Notes: generated by a model from the sequence alone, not told the origin. A DNA stretch of 64,000 nucleotides from Tsuneonella aeria (GCF_009827495.1 NZ_WTZA01000001.1:1116001-1180000); one strand, 5' to 3'; positions 24,404 to 33,483 are shown, counted from the stretch's first letter. Made by a program: numbers and translations.

Positions 24404-25783
24404 TTATGGCAGGATTGGTCCCCATGCGGGGTCGGAACCCTGCACCGGAGTGGCCAGGCGTCGCTCGTTCTTGCCCGTGAGGTCGACCTGGTAGAGGCCG
24501 GTGCGGCCCGAGCCGCGCTCCGTGCGGAAGAACTGGATCACCCTTCCGTTTGGCGCCCACGTGGGCGCTTCGTCCTGCCATCCGCTGGTCAGGGTCCGAA
24601 CGCCCCCGCCCGATGGTGTCATGACTGCGACATTGAAGTCGCCGGCGATGCGAGTGAACGCGATCTGGTCCCCGCGCGGGCTCCATTCCGGAGTAGCGCA
24701 GCGGCCCCCGGAGAAGCTGATCCGACGCTGGCCCGTGCCGTCCGCGTTCATCACGTAGCATTGCTGGCTGCCGGAACGGTCGCTTTCGAACACGATCTGG
24801 CGACCATCCGGTGAATAGGATCCCCCGATGTCGATGCCGGGCGTGTCGGTAAGCCGCGTGCTCGGCCCGCCGGTCGCGCTGACGCGGTAGATGTCGGTGT
24901 TACCATTTACCGCCATCGAATAGAGGACGGATCGCCCGTCCGGGCTCCACCGCGGCGCGAACGTCGGGTTGGCCGATTGGGTTACCAGCGTTTGCTGCCC
25001 GGTGCCGATGTCATAGATATAGATGCGCGGATTACCGTCGACGTAGCTCAGGTACATGAGCTTGCGGTAATCGGGAGAATAGCGCGGGGTCAGCGCCGTG
25101 GCGCGCCCGTTGGTGATGAAGCGGTGGTTCGCACCATCGGAATCCATGATGGCGAGGCGCTTGACCCGGCGATCCTTGGGCCCTGTTTCGGCGATGTAGG
25201 CAATCCGGCTGTCGAAGAAGGGGCTTTCGCCCGAGAGGCGCGAGTAGACCAGGTCGGCGCATTTGTGCGCTGCCCGCCGCCAGTCGACCGGCTGCACCAC
25301 CCAACCCGAGCGCGCGAGTTCCTTCTGCAGCGCAACGTCGTAGAGGTAGCAACCGACCGTAAGCCGCCCGTCAGCACCGGCGCGGACGTAACCTTGCACC
25401 AGCATCTCGGCGCTGCGCCCCGACCAGGTCGGCCATCCGGGGGCTGTGATCTCGGAATAAGCGGGGCGCGGCAGGGCAGAGGGGCCCACGGGCTTGAACA
25501 GGCCATTGTTGCGCAGGTCGTTGAACACGACTTCGGCAAGTGCTATGCCCAGTGCAGTCGTCCCGCTCGCATTGGCCGGCGTCGGCGCTTCGCGATCCGT
25601 CGCAAATGCCGGGATGACAATGCCCAGATCCTCCAGGTTGCCTTCGAAGCTGACCGATCCGGTCAGACCACCCTCCTCGGTCGTCTCCACCGGTGTTGCC
25701 ACGGGAGGCGCCTGGCCCAGGTCCTGCGCAGCGACCGGCAGCGCGGTGGTGATCATCAGAACGGCGGCAAGTGTCTTGGTCAT
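24404..25783 (-). CDS. tolB: Tol-Pal system beta-propeller protein TolB
   Basis: TolB is a periplasmic beta-propeller that interacts with Pal and TolA. From the ATG at 25783 it has 459 residues with a signal peptide (MTKTLAAVLMITTALPVAA). An N-terminal alpha/beta domain is followed by the propeller, whose repeats show as YSPDYRKLMYLSY, WSPDGRSVLYS, YSPDGRQIVFESDRSG and WSPRGDQIAFTR. The start overlaps the tolA stop by four bases (ATGA). The 14 codons upstream in frame are within tolA and not used. Confidence 0.96.
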   Translation of the reverse strand: MTKTLAAVLMITTALPVAAQDLGQAPPVATPVETTEEGGLTGSVSFEGNLEDLGIVIPAFATDREAPTPANASGTTALGIALAEVVFNDLRNNGLFKPVGPSALPRPAYSEITAPGWPTWSGRSAEMLVQGYVRAGADGRLTVGCYLYDVALQKELARSGWVVQPVDWRRAAHKCADLVYSRLSGESPFFDSRIAYIAETGPKDRRVKRLAIMDSDGANHRFITNGRATALTPRYSPDYRKLMYLSYVDGNPRIYIYDIGTGQQTLVTQSANPTFAPRWSPDGRSVLYSMAVNGNTDIYRVSATGGPSTRLTDTPGIDIGGSYSPDGRQIVFESDRSGSQQCYVMNADGTGQRRISFSGGRCATPEWSPRGDQIAFTRIAGDFNVAVMTPSGGGVRTLTSGWQDEAPTWAPNGRVIQFFRTERGSGRTGLYQVDLTGKNERRLATPVQGSDPAWGPILP

Positions 25784-26631
25784 TGGCTCAGCTTCCAATC
25801 GAAATCGACGGTCACGACTTTCCACGCCTCGTAGTATTCCTCCGGCAGGTCGAACGGTGCGGCAAGCTGCACAGCGCGGATAGCTTGTTCCCCATGCCGC
25901 CCTGCCTGCGGCCGGTTCACGTCGGTAATGCCGGTCTGGCGGACGATCTCGGGCCGGCCCGCCAGGCTTCCATCAGGATTCAGGCGGAACCGCAACTTGG
26001 TGACGAGATCCTCGACCTCCGGCCCGCTGGGGGGCTGCCAGCGGGGACGCAGTTCGCGCGCAATGGCCTGGAACAGGCTCGCCTTCGCACTCGCGCCGAT
26101 CTGGCTGGCAGGAACGCGCGTTTCGCGCGTGGTGGTGCTTTCGCCTGCGCCAGCGAGAAAGTCGCTTCCGATGCGGTTGCCGCCGGCGGGCCGAGGTGCC
26201 GAAGTGGCGCGTGGACGTGGCGCGGGCGCTGCGGATGCCCGAGGCTTCGGTGCTGCGGTCGCGGCGGCACGCGGACGAGGCTGCGCGGTCGCGCGCGGAA
26301 CGGGGCGTGGCTGGGGCGCGGCCGTGGCAACCGGACGCGGCGGTTCCGGGCGCGGCTGGACGACCGGTTCCGAAACCGGTTGCGACTCTTGTGGTGGAGC
26401 CGGTTCGGGCGCCAGGGTCGGCGCTATCGCCGCGCTGCTTTCCAGCACAGGATCGGGCGCGGTCGCTTCAAGCCCCACGTCGGTCGACAGGTTGACCGTC
26501 ATCGTCTGGGTCGGCGGAATGACGCTGCGTTTCGACGGTTGCACCAGCAACGCCACCGCCAGCGCGCCGTGGAGCGCCAGCGCAATACCCAGACCGAAGC
26601 GTTCCTCGCGGCGAAGATTGGCGAAAACCAT
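25780..26631 (-). CDS. tolA: TolA/TonB-like protein with Pro/Ala/Arg linker
   Basis: TolA links the inner-membrane TolQR motor to Pal and TolB in the outer part of the envelope. The 283-residue protein has one N-terminal membrane helix (about 13-34, LGIALALHGALAVALLV), a long linker (about 75-165) made of Pro, Ala, Arg and Thr (repeats such as QPRPRAAATAAPKPR), and a C-terminal folded domain with ATLRPRW-like and TKLRFRLNPDGSLAG sequence. The linker is unlike the Ala/Lys/Glu helix of E. coli TolA and is closer to TonB. Position in the cluster and the C-terminal domain support tolA. Confidence 0.85.
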   Translation of the reverse strand: MVFANLRREERFGLGIALALHGALAVALLVQPSKRSVIPPTQTMTVNLSTDVGLEATAPDPVLESSAAIAPTLAPEPAPPQESQPVSEPVVQPRPEPPRPVATAAPQPRPVPRATAQPRPRAAATAAPKPRASAAPAPRPRATSAPRPAGGNRIGSDFLAGAGESTTTRETRVPASQIGASAKASLFQAIARELRPRWQPPSGPEVEDLVTKLRFRLNPDGSLAGRPEIVRQTGITDVNRPQAGRHGEQAIRAVQLAAPFDLPEEYYEAWKVVTVDFDWKLSQ

Positions 26632-26644
26632 CGTAATCGACGCG

Positions 26645-27079
26645 CTATGGGGCTGCGACTGAACCGTTAGTGACCAGCGAGATCGAATTGAAGCCGCCCC
26701 GATTGAGCTCGCCCATCACGGCCATCACGCGCCCGTAATCGAGCGCGCGGTCGGCGCGGAGCGTCACCTGGGGCGGTTCGCCGCCTCCAGCCAACCCGGC
26801 CAGGGCTTCGGGTAGCGCCCCCTCGGGCACGGGGTCCTCTCCGATAAAGATCGTGCCCGCTCGGTCGATGGAGATTGTCACCTGTTCGGGCGTCTGGTCG
26901 AGAGCATTCGCCCGGCTATCGGGCAGTTCGACCGGCACGCCGGCCGTCATCAGCGGTGCGGTGACCATGAATATGATCAGGAGCACCAGCATTACGTCCA
27001 CCAGCGGCGTGACGTTGATATCCGCCATCGGAGCACGCCCACGGCGCCCGCGGCGCTTGGCGTGGAGACCCATCGCCAT
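26645..27079 (-). CDS. tolR: Tol-Pal motor subunit TolR (ExbD family)
   Basis: TolR is a proton-channel partner of TolQ. From the ATG at 27079 the protein has 144 residues: a basic N-terminus (HAKRRGRRGRAPMADINVTP), one membrane helix (LVDVMLVLLIIFMVTAPL, with the conserved Asp in VDVML) and a periplasmic domain. A G-rich run precedes this ATG; an in-frame GTG at 27100 is possible but less likely. It lies 48 bases after tolQ and 13 bases before tolA. Confidence 0.94.
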   Translation of the reverse strand: MAMGLHAKRRGRRGRAPMADINVTPLVDVMLVLLIIFMVTAPLMTAGVPVELPDSRANALDQTPEQVTISIDRAGTIFIGEDPVPEGALPEALAGLAGGGEPPQVTLRADRALDYGRVMAVMGELNRGGFNSISLVTNGSVAAP

Positions 27080-27127
27080 TAAGCGCCCCCCCGCTTGCAC
27101 GGCGCCAATGGATCGCGGACAGTCATT

Positions 27128-27838
27128 TCAGAAGCCCTCGATCTCGCGGCTGAGGCTGCCATGGAAACGATCGGCGAAGCGCTGCAGGCGCGCCTCCAAC
27201 CCGTTCACGGCGTGGCTGAACCGGTTGTACGCGATGACCGCAGGAATGGCCGCGAACAGCCCGATCGCGGTGGCAAACAATGCCTCCGAAATACCCGGTG
27301 CAACCACGGCAAGCGAGGAGTTCTGCTGCTGCCCGATCTGGAAGAAGCTGTTCATGATCCCCCAGACGGTGCCGAACAACCCCACGAAGGGGGCCACCGA
27401 ACCAACGGTTGCGAGGAAATTGAGGCGGTTCGAAAGATCGTCTGCCTCTGCCGCCACCTGGCTTTCCATCGACGCGGCAAGCCGTTGGCGGAGACCGTCG
27501 CGGTCGAGCACCTTGCCGCCCTTGGTGGACCGGCGCCACTCCTGCATAGCCGCGCCGGCGACCCGGGCCGAGGCGATGTCTTTCTTGCTTCGATCCTTCA
27601 GCAGCGCCTCCACATCGTCGGCTTCCCAGAACTCTGCCTCATACGTTCTGCATTTGCGGCGCACCTTGCCCATGCGCAGGCTGAAGCTGACGATGATCAT
27701 CCAGGTCCAGACGCTGGCGAGCAACAGGCCCAGCATGACCGCCTGAACGACGATGTCGGCGTCCATGAACAGTTCGACGGGGTCCAGCCGCGTGGGCGCA
27801 GCAACGGTTGCCAAGACGATGAGAGGAAGGTCGGTCAT
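27128..27838 (-). CDS. tolQ: Tol-Pal motor subunit TolQ (ExbB family)
   Basis: TolQ forms the proton-driven motor with TolR. The 236-residue protein has three membrane segments: near residues 24-47, and, after a long cytoplasmic loop, LATVGSVAPFVGLFGTVWGIM and the third with APGISEALFATAIGLFAAIPAVIAYN. The conserved Thr/Ser residues of the channel are in these last two. The ATG at 27838 overlaps the ybgC stop by four bases. The 17 codons upstream are inside ybgC. Confidence 0.95.
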   Translation of the reverse strand: MTDLPLIVLATVAAPTRLDPVELFMDADIVVQAVMLGLLLASVWTWMIIVSFSLRMGKVRRKCRTYEAEFWEADDVEALLKDRSKKDIASARVAGAAMQEWRRSTKGGKVLDRDGLRQRLAASMESQVAAEADDLSNRLNFLATVGSVAPFVGLFGTVWGIMNSFFQIGQQQNSSLAVVAPGISEALFATAIGLFAAIPAVIAYNRFSHAVNGLEARLQRFADRFHGSLSREIEGF

Positions 27839-28311
27839 TCGGGTCCTTGATCCGATTGTGCGGCAAACTGAGCGAATGCCGCGCGCCACGGCGCGGGCTG
27901 GCGGCGCGCGCGACCGGCCGGATCGATGAAGCCGACACGCACGGCCTGGCGGGCGATCGTCTCACCATCGCGCGTGGCGTGCTGGTGGATTCGTACGCTC
28001 GCCGCGCCGAGTCCGGTGCAAGTCGTCTCGATCACGACGGTGTCGTCAAGCCGGGCCGGGCGCACGTAGGTGATATGAAGATCGGCAACGGCGTATGCCC
28101 CGTCGCCCGCCTCTACTGCCGCGCGCTGATCGATGTCCAGCAACCGCAGCAGGTCGCTGCGTGCGCGCTCGAACCAACGGAGATAGTTCGCGTGATAGAC
28201 GATCCCCGAAAGGTCCGTGTCTTCGTAATAGGCGCGCACTGCAAAGAGGTGGCGCGATCCGTCGATCAGGCCGCCGGGCAGCGGGAGTGTGTTCGGGATC
28301 TGGGCAGTCAT
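27835..28311 (-). CDS. ybgC: Tol-Pal-associated acyl-CoA thioesterase YbgC
   Basis: YbgC is a hot-dog-fold thioesterase encoded as the first gene of many tol-pal operons. The 158-residue protein has the active-site stretch YYEDTDLSGIVYHANYLRWFERAR, with the catalytic Asp in DTDLSG. It likely hydrolyses short or medium acyl-CoA or acyl-ACP near the membrane; the link to Tol-Pal function is not settled. The stop overlaps tolQ by four bases. It lies 62 bases downstream of the HIT gene. Confidence 0.93.
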   Translation of the reverse strand: MTAQIPNTLPLPGGLIDGSRHLFAVRAYYEDTDLSGIVYHANYLRWFERARSDLLRLLDIDQRAAVEAGDGAYAVADLHITYVRPARLDDTVVIETTCTGLGAASVRIHQHATRDGETIARQAVRVGFIDPAGRARRQPAPWRAAFAQFAAQSDQGPE

Positions 28312-28373
28312 CGCCGCGGGCCTTAGCCCTGACCCGACTCGCGTGGCAACCGCCGACCGCCAGACGGTTGCGT

Positions 28374-28748
28374 TCAGCCGACCATCCGCCCGAGCGGTCG
28401 CCCGGCGAATATGTGCGCGTGGAGATGCGCGATCTCCTGTCCCCCGTGCGAGCCGATATTGTACAGAATACGGTAGCCATCCTCCACCAGCCCAGCGGTG
28501 CGGGCGACATGACCCACCGCCCGGGCGAAGCCCGCGATCTCGGCGTCCGGCGCGCTGGCGCTGAAATCGTCCCAGCTGACGTAGCGCCCCTTGGGGATGA
28601 CGAGGATGTGCACAGGCGCCTGGGGAGCTATGTCATGGAAGGCGAGCGCCCATTCGTCTTCATAAACCCTGTTCGCCGGCAATTCCCCGCGCAGCACCTT
28701 CGCGAAGATATTGTCGTCATCGTAGGGCTGCGTCGGATCGATCGGCAT
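28374..28748 (-). CDS. HIT family (HinT-like) nucleotide hydrolase
   Basis: HIT proteins hydrolyse nucleotide phosphoramidates and related AMP conjugates. The 124-residue protein has the histidine triad His108-Leu-His110-Ala-His112 in AHLHAHIFAGRP, plus the family sequences NIFAKVLRGELPANRVYEDE and ILVIPKGRY. Its ATG follows the hisE stop directly, so it is in the same transcript as the his genes. HinT-type genes often follow hisE in alphaproteobacteria. The physiological substrate is not known. Confidence 0.93.
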   Translation of the reverse strand: MPIDPTQPYDDDNIFAKVLRGELPANRVYEDEWALAFHDIAPQAPVHILVIPKGRYVSWDDFSASAPDAEIAGFARAVGHVARTAGLVEDGYRILYNIGSHGGQEIAHLHAHIFAGRPLGRMVG

Positions 28749-29069
28749 CTAGCTGGTCCTCGCTGCTTTTTCCGTGATACCCGACGTGCCGTGGCGGCGG
28801 TCGAGTTCCGCCATGACAGCGGACAGCGGCACGCTCCGCTCAGCGAGCAGGACGGCCAGATGGAATACGACATCCGCCGCCTCGCCTACCAGGTCGGCCT
28901 CGCTGCCCGACAATGCCGCCACGATTGTCTCGACAGCCTCCTCCCCGAGCTTGCGGGCGACGACCGGCAGGCCCCGCGCGTGCAACTGCGCGACATAGCT
29001 TGCCTGAACGTCTCCGGAAGCCATCCGCTCGGCAATCGTCTGTTCGAGTAGGGTGAGGGTATCGGTCAC
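28749..29069 (-). CDS. hisE: Phosphoribosyl-ATP diphosphatase HisE, GTG start
   Basis: HisE removes pyrophosphate from phosphoribosyl-ATP, the second step of histidine synthesis. The 106-residue protein has the metal-binding helix pattern KLGEEAVETIVAA and the DVVFHLAVLL motif typical of the all-alpha NTP pyrophosphatase fold. No ATG fits; the GTG at 29069 (MTDTLTLLEQ) gives the family length. No Shine-Dalgarno sequence is obvious. The gene follows a mini PEP-CTERM gene by 49 bases and abuts the HIT gene with no gap. Confidence 0.92.
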   Translation of the reverse strand: MTDTLTLLEQTIAERMASGDVQASYVAQLHARGLPVVARKLGEEAVETIVAALSGSEADLVGEAADVVFHLAVLLAERSVPLSAVMAELDRRHGTSGITEKAARTS

Positions 29070-29118
29070 ATGGCCGGCATGCCGGCAGCGGACGCTCGAG
29101 GTCAAGCGGGGAGTGCGC

Positions 29119-29289
29119 TCACTCGCGTGGGCGGCGCGCGCCGTGCCGGCCGATGATGACGCCAAGAACGCCGAGACCGAACAACACCATGCTGGACGGT
29201 TCGGGAATGGCCCAGGTCGCGGCCTGCGCGGGTGCAGCCGTTAGGAGCAGGGCCAAGGCCGGCAAAATGGGAATCAACACGCTGCGCAT
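29119..29289 (-). CDS. Minimal PEP-CTERM protein (signal peptide plus sorting tail)
   Basis: The 56-residue protein is almost only signals: a secretion signal (MRSVLIPILPALALLLTAAP, cut after AQA), then ATWAIPEPSS, then a hydrophobic helix (MVLFGLGVLGVIIG) and a basic end (RHGARRPRE). IPEPSS with helix and Arg-rich end is the PEP-CTERM pattern recognised by exosortase systems. Between the predicted cut and the PEP motif only about six residues remain. It lies between hisF and hisE, 71 bases after hisF and behind a terminator-like hairpin. Its role is unknown; no exosortase is seen in the window. Confidence 0.7.
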   Translation of the reverse strand: MRSVLIPILPALALLLTAAPAQAATWAIPEPSSMVLFGLGVLGVIIGRHGARRPRE

Positions 29290-29320
29290 GGCCTGTGCCA
29301 AGCGCCCGAAGCCGTTGAAA

Positions 29321-29344
29321 AACCAGACGCTTGAACGCAAGCGT
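29321..29344 (-). terminator. Hairpin with T-tract after hisF
   Basis: On the minus strand a 7-bp stem (ACGCTTG / CAAGCGT) with a four-base loop (CGTT) is followed four bases later by TTTTT. It lies between hisF and the PEP-CTERM gene. It may end or attenuate the his transcript before the PEP-CTERM gene and hisE. Confidence 0.5.
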
Positions 29345-29360
29345 ACCAGTGCGGGACGCC

Positions 29361-30119
29361 TCAGGCGCGGGCAGGAAGGCCCGCCGCACGCAGCGCCTCG
29401 TGCGCTTCGGAAATGCTGTGCGCGCCGAAATGAAATATCGATGCCGCCAGCACCGCGCTGGCGTGGCCGTGCGTCACCCCTTCCACCAGGTGTTGCAAAG
29501 TGCCGACACCCCCGCTGGCGATTACCGGCACGCTGACCGCGTCGGCGATCTCGCGCGTGAGGGCAAGGTCGTATCCTGCTTGCGTGCCGTCGCCGTCCAT
29601 CGATGTGACCAGCAGTTCGCCTGCGCCGAGCTCCGCGAGCCGCACGGCGTGCTCCACGGCGTCGAGGCCCGTCGGCTTTCGCCCTCCGTGGGTGAACACC
29701 TGCCATCCCGCACCGCTACGCCTGGCGTCAACGCTGGCGACGATGCATTGGCTGCCGAAACGCGCGGCGATATCGCTGACCACTTCGGGCCGCGACACTG
29801 CAGCCGAATTGACCGCCACCTTGTCCGCACCGGCCAGCAGCAGCGCACGCGCATCGTCTGCCGACCGGACTCCGCCCCCAACCGTAAGCGGCATGAAACA
29901 GACTTCTGCCGTGCGCCGCACGACGTCGAGAAGCGTTCCCCGGCCTTCGTGACTGGCAGATATGTCCAGAAAGCACAGTTCGTCCGCGCCAGCCGCGTCA
30001 TAGGCCTGGGCCTGTTCCACCGGGTCGCCTGCATCGCGCAGATCGACGAAGTTCACACCTTTCACCACCCGCCCGTCGCGAACGTCGAGGCAGGGAATCA
30101 CGCGGATGCGGACGGTCAC
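29361..30119 (-). CDS. hisF: Imidazole glycerol phosphate synthase cyclase subunit HisF
   Basis: HisF is the TIM-barrel cyclase that uses ammonia made by HisH. The 252-residue protein has both catalytic aspartates, Asp12 in [15 protein letters not shown] and Asp131 in VASVDARR. Phosphate-binding Gly motifs VGGGVRS and IASGGVG are also present. It overlaps hisA by four bases (the hisF ATG at 30119 against the hisA TGA). A terminator-like hairpin follows. Confidence 0.97.
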   Translation of the reverse strand: MTVRIRVIPCLDVRDGRVVKGVNFVDLRDAGDPVEQAQAYDAAGADELCFLDISASHEGRGTLLDVVRRTAEVCFMPLTVGGGVRSADDARALLLAGADKVAVNSAAVSRPEVVSDIAARFGSQCIVASVDARRSGAGWQVFTHGGRKPTGLDAVEHAVRLAELGAGELLVTSMDGDGTQAGYDLALTREIADAVSVPVIASGGVGTLQHLVEGVTHGHASAVLAASIFHFGAHSISEAHEALRAAGLPARA

Positions 30120-30844
30120 GCGCGCCGGCCCATGGCTATCGCGGCGGAAAGGTCCAGCCGCCCATCGTACAGCGCGCGGCCGGTGATGACACCTTCGATC
30201 CCGTCGCCCGCGTGCAACGACAGGACATGGATATCGTCGAGACCTTTCACGCCCCCGCTGGCGATCACCGGAATATCGACCCGGCGCGCAAGATCGACGG
30301 TGGCATCGATGTTGACGCCTTTGAGCATGCCATCGCGTCCGATGTCGGTAAACAGCACGGCCGCGACGCCTGCATCCTCGAACCGGCGTGCCAGGTCCAC
30401 CGCGGGCATGTCGGACACTTCGGCCCAGCCTTCGGTAGCAACCATGCCGTCCCGCGCGTCGACCGCGACCACGATGCCGCCGGGGAAGGCAGCCGCCATA
30501 TCGCGCACAAAGCCCGGATTATTCAAGGCCGCAGTTCCCAACACGATGCGCGCCACGCCGAGGTCGAACCACCCCGCAACCGCCTCTGGCGTACGGATAC
30601 CGCCGCCAAGCTGGACGTGCCCGGGAAAGGTCGCGACGATTTCCTCCACCGCGCCGTGGTTCTCCGGGCGTCCGGCGAACGACCCGTCGAGATCGACCAC
30701 ATGCAGATGTTCTGCGCCTGCCTCGGCGAAGATCAATGCCTGGGCAGCAGGATCATCGCCATAGATGGTCGCGCGGGCAAGATCGCCCTCGGCCAGTCGG
30801 ACCACCTGGCCGGCATGCAGGTCGATGGCGGGAAACACGATCAT
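30116..30844 (-). CDS. hisA: Phosphoribosylformimino-AICAR phosphate isomerase HisA
   Basis: HisA is the TIM-barrel isomerase that makes the substrate of HisF. The 242-residue protein begins [20 protein letters not shown], with Asp8 as catalytic base, and the second Asp is in [16 protein letters not shown]. Further motifs are LGGGIRTPE and [11 protein letters not shown]. The ATG at 30844 gives the standard length; a longer frame reading into the GH130 gene is not coding. It starts 47 bases after the GH130-like gene. Confidence 0.97.
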   Translation of the reverse strand: MIVFPAIDLHAGQVVRLAEGDLARATIYGDDPAAQALIFAEAGAEHLHVVDLDGSFAGRPENHGAVEEIVATFPGHVQLGGGIRTPEAVAGWFDLGVARIVLGTAALNNPGFVRDMAAAFPGGIVVAVDARDGMVATEGWAEVSDMPAVDLARRFEDAGVAAVLFTDIGRDGMLKGVNIDATVDLARRVDIPVIASGGVKGLDDIHVLSLHAGDGIEGVITGRALYDGRLDLSAAIAMGRRA

Positions 30845-30891
30845 GTGACGCGCGCTAACATCGCCCGCGCGCGCCGTCATCCGCGGATATG

Positions 30892-32028
30892 TCAGCTGGG
30901 AATAAAGGCGTTCTTGGGGATATGCGTAATGCGGCACGCGAGATCGGCCTCGCCGCTCGCCGCGACGAAGTGGTCGCCCGCATCGGCGATGCCGGTGGTG
31001 AAGACCACGTCGTGCACATACATCTTGTCCTCGAGCGGACGGGTCAGACCGACGTCCGCCTCCAACAAAGGTTCGTGGCTGGTGGCCAGCACCTTCCACG
31101 GCCGCTCCGGATCGAGCAGCGACCAGTACGTCCGGTATTTGCCCACGATCTCGTGCGGTTCGACGCCGTGCCACAGGCTGAGCCAGCCGCACCTGCCTGC
31201 CACTTCGGTCAATATGGGCGGGGTTCCGCCGCCGATCCGCGCGGTCGCCGCCGTGCCCGCGTGCGGGCGGATCGCCGGTTCGATATGGGGCTTCCAGTGC
31301 AGCGCGTCGGGGCTCGTCGCGTGGTTGATCGAAGGGCCCGCGTGCCACGGGCTGCCCGGCGGATAGGCGAAGAAGAGTTGCCCCAGCGGGCGGGTCTGGG
31401 CCCAGTATTCACCCTCGATCAGACCTTCGAAGATCAGCATGTCCTTGTTCTGGTGATCCAGCACGATACCGTCGAACGACCAGTTCGCCGCGTCGCTGGA
31501 GGAATAAAGCGTGGTCGAATGGCGTTCCGGGCTGACCGAGCATGTCGTCATCAGGAAGCGGTCCCCGACGCGGCTGATCCGCGCGTCCTCCACGCCGTAG
31601 CACTGCCAGGATCCTTGCGGCGCGATCGCCCGGTCGTAATGGACGGCGACCACCTCCAAGCCATCGGCCGACAGCTCGACCGGGAGGAGCCACGACAGCG
31701 AGGTGAGCGCCATGACCCGCCAACCGAAGCCGGCAATCTCGAACTTGCGGGGGTCGGACGTATCGGCGAATTCCAGCGGCCAGGCGTCGAGCACGTAACG
31801 CCCGTCATCCCAGCGGATCGCGCGGACGTGGCCGCCATGGACAGGTTCGCGCAGCGCCTCCGCAATCCGGACCATCATCAGCAGGTTGCCGCCTGACAAG
31901 CGCGTCATGCCGGGATTGAAGGCACCCAGCACGTAGGTCTCGGCGTCGAAATGTCCGGCGAGCGGGGACCGCGACAGATCGACGTCATCCGGCCCAAAGA
32001 CGAGACGGTCGACGGAAAACCCGCTCAC
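30892..32028 (-). CDS. GH130-like glycoside phosphorylase/hydrolase inside the his operon
   Basis: The 378-residue protein has the five-bladed-propeller pattern of GH130 enzymes, which phosphorolyse or hydrolyse mannosides and related sugars. The likely catalytic Asp148 is in WQCYGVEDARI. Other features are PGMTRLSGGNLLMMVRIAE, GLTRPLEDKMYVHDVVFTTG and a GGGTPPILTE loop. No signal peptide is seen, so it is cytoplasmic. It overlaps the stop of the preceding SDR gene by four bases and sits between hisH and hisA. Its substrate is unknown and its link to histidine synthesis unclear. Confidence 0.8.
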   Translation of the reverse strand: MSGFSVDRLVFGPDDVDLSRSPLAGHFDAETYVLGAFNPGMTRLSGGNLLMMVRIAEALREPVHGGHVRAIRWDDGRYVLDAWPLEFADTSDPRKFEIAGFGWRVMALTSLSWLLPVELSADGLEVVAVHYDRAIAPQGSWQCYGVEDARISRVGDRFLMTTCSVSPERHSTTLYSSSDAANWSFDGIVLDHQNKDMLIFEGLIEGEYWAQTRPLGQLFFAYPPGSPWHAGPSINHATSPDALHWKPHIEPAIRPHAGTAATARIGGGTPPILTEVAGRCGWLSLWHGVEPHEIVGKYRTYWSLLDPERPWKVLATSHEPLLEADVGLTRPLEDKMYVHDVVFTTGIADAGDHFVAASGEADLACRITHIPKNAFIPS

Positions 32029-32798
32029 TTTTCATCCGAGACGCGCTGCGTGATCACCAATTGCTGCACGACCGCGCGGCGCGGCTGTGTGAGCATGTAG
32101 TGGACCCCCACGGCGATATCCTCGGCGCGCAGCATCTCTTCCGCGTTGATCAACTCGCGCTGCTCGTCGGCCGGTATGTCCGGGTAGTGGAAGTCGGCCC
32201 CCGTCTTGGCCGGTTCCACGAAACCGACCTTGATGCCCTTGTTGCCCAGTTCCTTGCGCATCGCTTCGGCAAAACCGGCCACGCCTGCTTTCATCCCTGC
32301 ATAGACGGTCGACGATGGGCCAAGGCTGTGCGCGCTCATCGAGCCGATCAGGACGATGTCGCCCTTGTCCTCCATGTGCCTTGCCGCGCGATGAGCGCTT
32401 ACGATGTAGGCGGTGAAATCGGTCGCGATGGCGTAGCGCAGATCGTCTTCTTCCATCTGGGCCAGGCCGTCTGCCGGAATGGCGGCGTTGATAACGGCGA
32501 TATCGTATTCGCCCAGCGTCTGTTCGGCTTCGTCGAAGAAGCGCGTCAGGTCATCGGGCTTGGAAAGATCGCACGCGATCCCGCTACCTTTGCCGACTTC
32601 GTTGATCCGTTTGAGCCCGTCTTCGAGGTGTTGTTCGTTCCGGCCGCAGGTGAATATCTCCACGCCTTCGGATGCCAGAAGCACCGCGATGGCCCGCCCG
32701 ATACCCGTCGTGCCGCCCGTGATCACCGCCTTGCGACCCTTGAGCGCGGGCATTTCGGTGTGCGCGTCGGAGAGGTTCTTCTTGTCGGCGTCGGCCAT
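32025..32798 (-). CDS. Short-chain dehydrogenase/reductase
   Basis: From the ATG at 32798 the protein has 257 residues. The NAD(P)-binding motif is TGGTTGIG at 27-34 and the active site has Tyr166-x3-Lys170 in SSTVYAGMKAG with Ser153 or Ser155 in GSMSAHS. The CGRNEQHLE sequence after the second strand hints at NADP preference (Arg after the Gly). It lies 55 bases after hisH and overlaps the GH130-like gene by four bases. The pair may process a sugar or polyol, but no substrate can be read from sequence. Confidence 0.85.
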   Translation of the reverse strand: MADADKKNLSDAHTEMPALKGRKAVITGGTTGIGRAIAVLLASEGVEIFTCGRNEQHLEDGLKRINEVGKGSGIACDLSKPDDLTRFFDEAEQTLGEYDIAVINAAIPADGLAQMEEDDLRYAIATDFTAYIVSAHRAARHMEDKGDIVLIGSMSAHSLGPSSTVYAGMKAGVAGFAEAMRKELGNKGIKVGFVEPAKTGADFHYPDIPADEQRELINAEEMLRAEDIAVGVHYMLTQPRRAVVQQLVITQRVSDEK

Positions 32799-32853
32799 CT
32801 GCGTGTCTCCTTCGCTCTGGGAGACGCGCGCACCGCCGCATAGGTTCCGCCAT

Positions 32854-33483
32854 TCAGGGCCGCCAGTCGAGAAACCGGGCGAGGAGTGCGATACCGTAGG
32901 CCTGGCTCTTTTCCGGGTGGAACTGGACGCCCAGGATATTGTCCCGCGCCACCGCGGCGACCAGCCCGCCACCGTGATCCGTCATCGCCGCCACGTGCCG
33001 ACCGTTCTCGCATGCAAAATGATACGAGTGGAGAAAGTACGCCTCGCCGCGCTCGACCAGGCTGGCACCGTCGGGATGCGGCATGGGCTGGACGTCGTTC
33101 CAGCCCATGTGCGGAACCTTGATCGCGGGGTCGGTGCGATCGATCGCGCGAACCTCGCCAGGGACCCACCCCAGGCCGGGTGTCATGCCGTGCTCCCGTC
33201 CGCTGGTGGCGAGGAGCTGCATCCCAACGCAGATGCCCAGAAATGGCACGCTGTCGCCGAGCACGCGGTCTTCCAGCGCCTCCACCAGACCAGGGATCGC
33301 CCTGAGACCCTCGGCGCAGGCCCTGAAAGACCCCACACCCGGCAGCACGACCCGGCGCGCACCGCGGACGATTGCGGGATCGGCGGTGACATGGACATGA
33401 TTCGCGCCCGCGGCTTTCAGCGCGTTGTGGACCGAAAGGAGATTGCCCGCGCCGTAATCGATCAGCGCGATCGCCTCAGCCAC
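32854..33483 (-). CDS. hisH: Imidazole glycerol phosphate synthase glutaminase subunit HisH, GTG start
   Basis: HisH is the class I glutamine amidotransferase that supplies ammonia to HisF. The 209-residue protein has the nucleophile Cys85 in GICVGMQLL and His/Glu in VQFHPEKSQ near residue 187. It starts [18 protein letters not shown]. The start is GTG at 33483, overlapping the end of hisB by eight bases, which is typical of coupled translation. A longer in-frame reading into hisB is not coding. Confidence 0.95.
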   Translation of the reverse strand: MAEAIALIDYGAGNLLSVHNALKAAGANHVHVTADPAIVRGARRVVLPGVGSFRACAEGLRAIPGLVEALEDRVLGDSVPFLGICVGMQLLATSGREHGMTPGLGWVPGEVRAIDRTDPAIKVPHMGWNDVQPMPHPDGASLVERGEAYFLHSYHFACENGRHVAAMTDHGGGLVAAVARDNILGVQFHPEKSQAYGIALLARFLDWRP

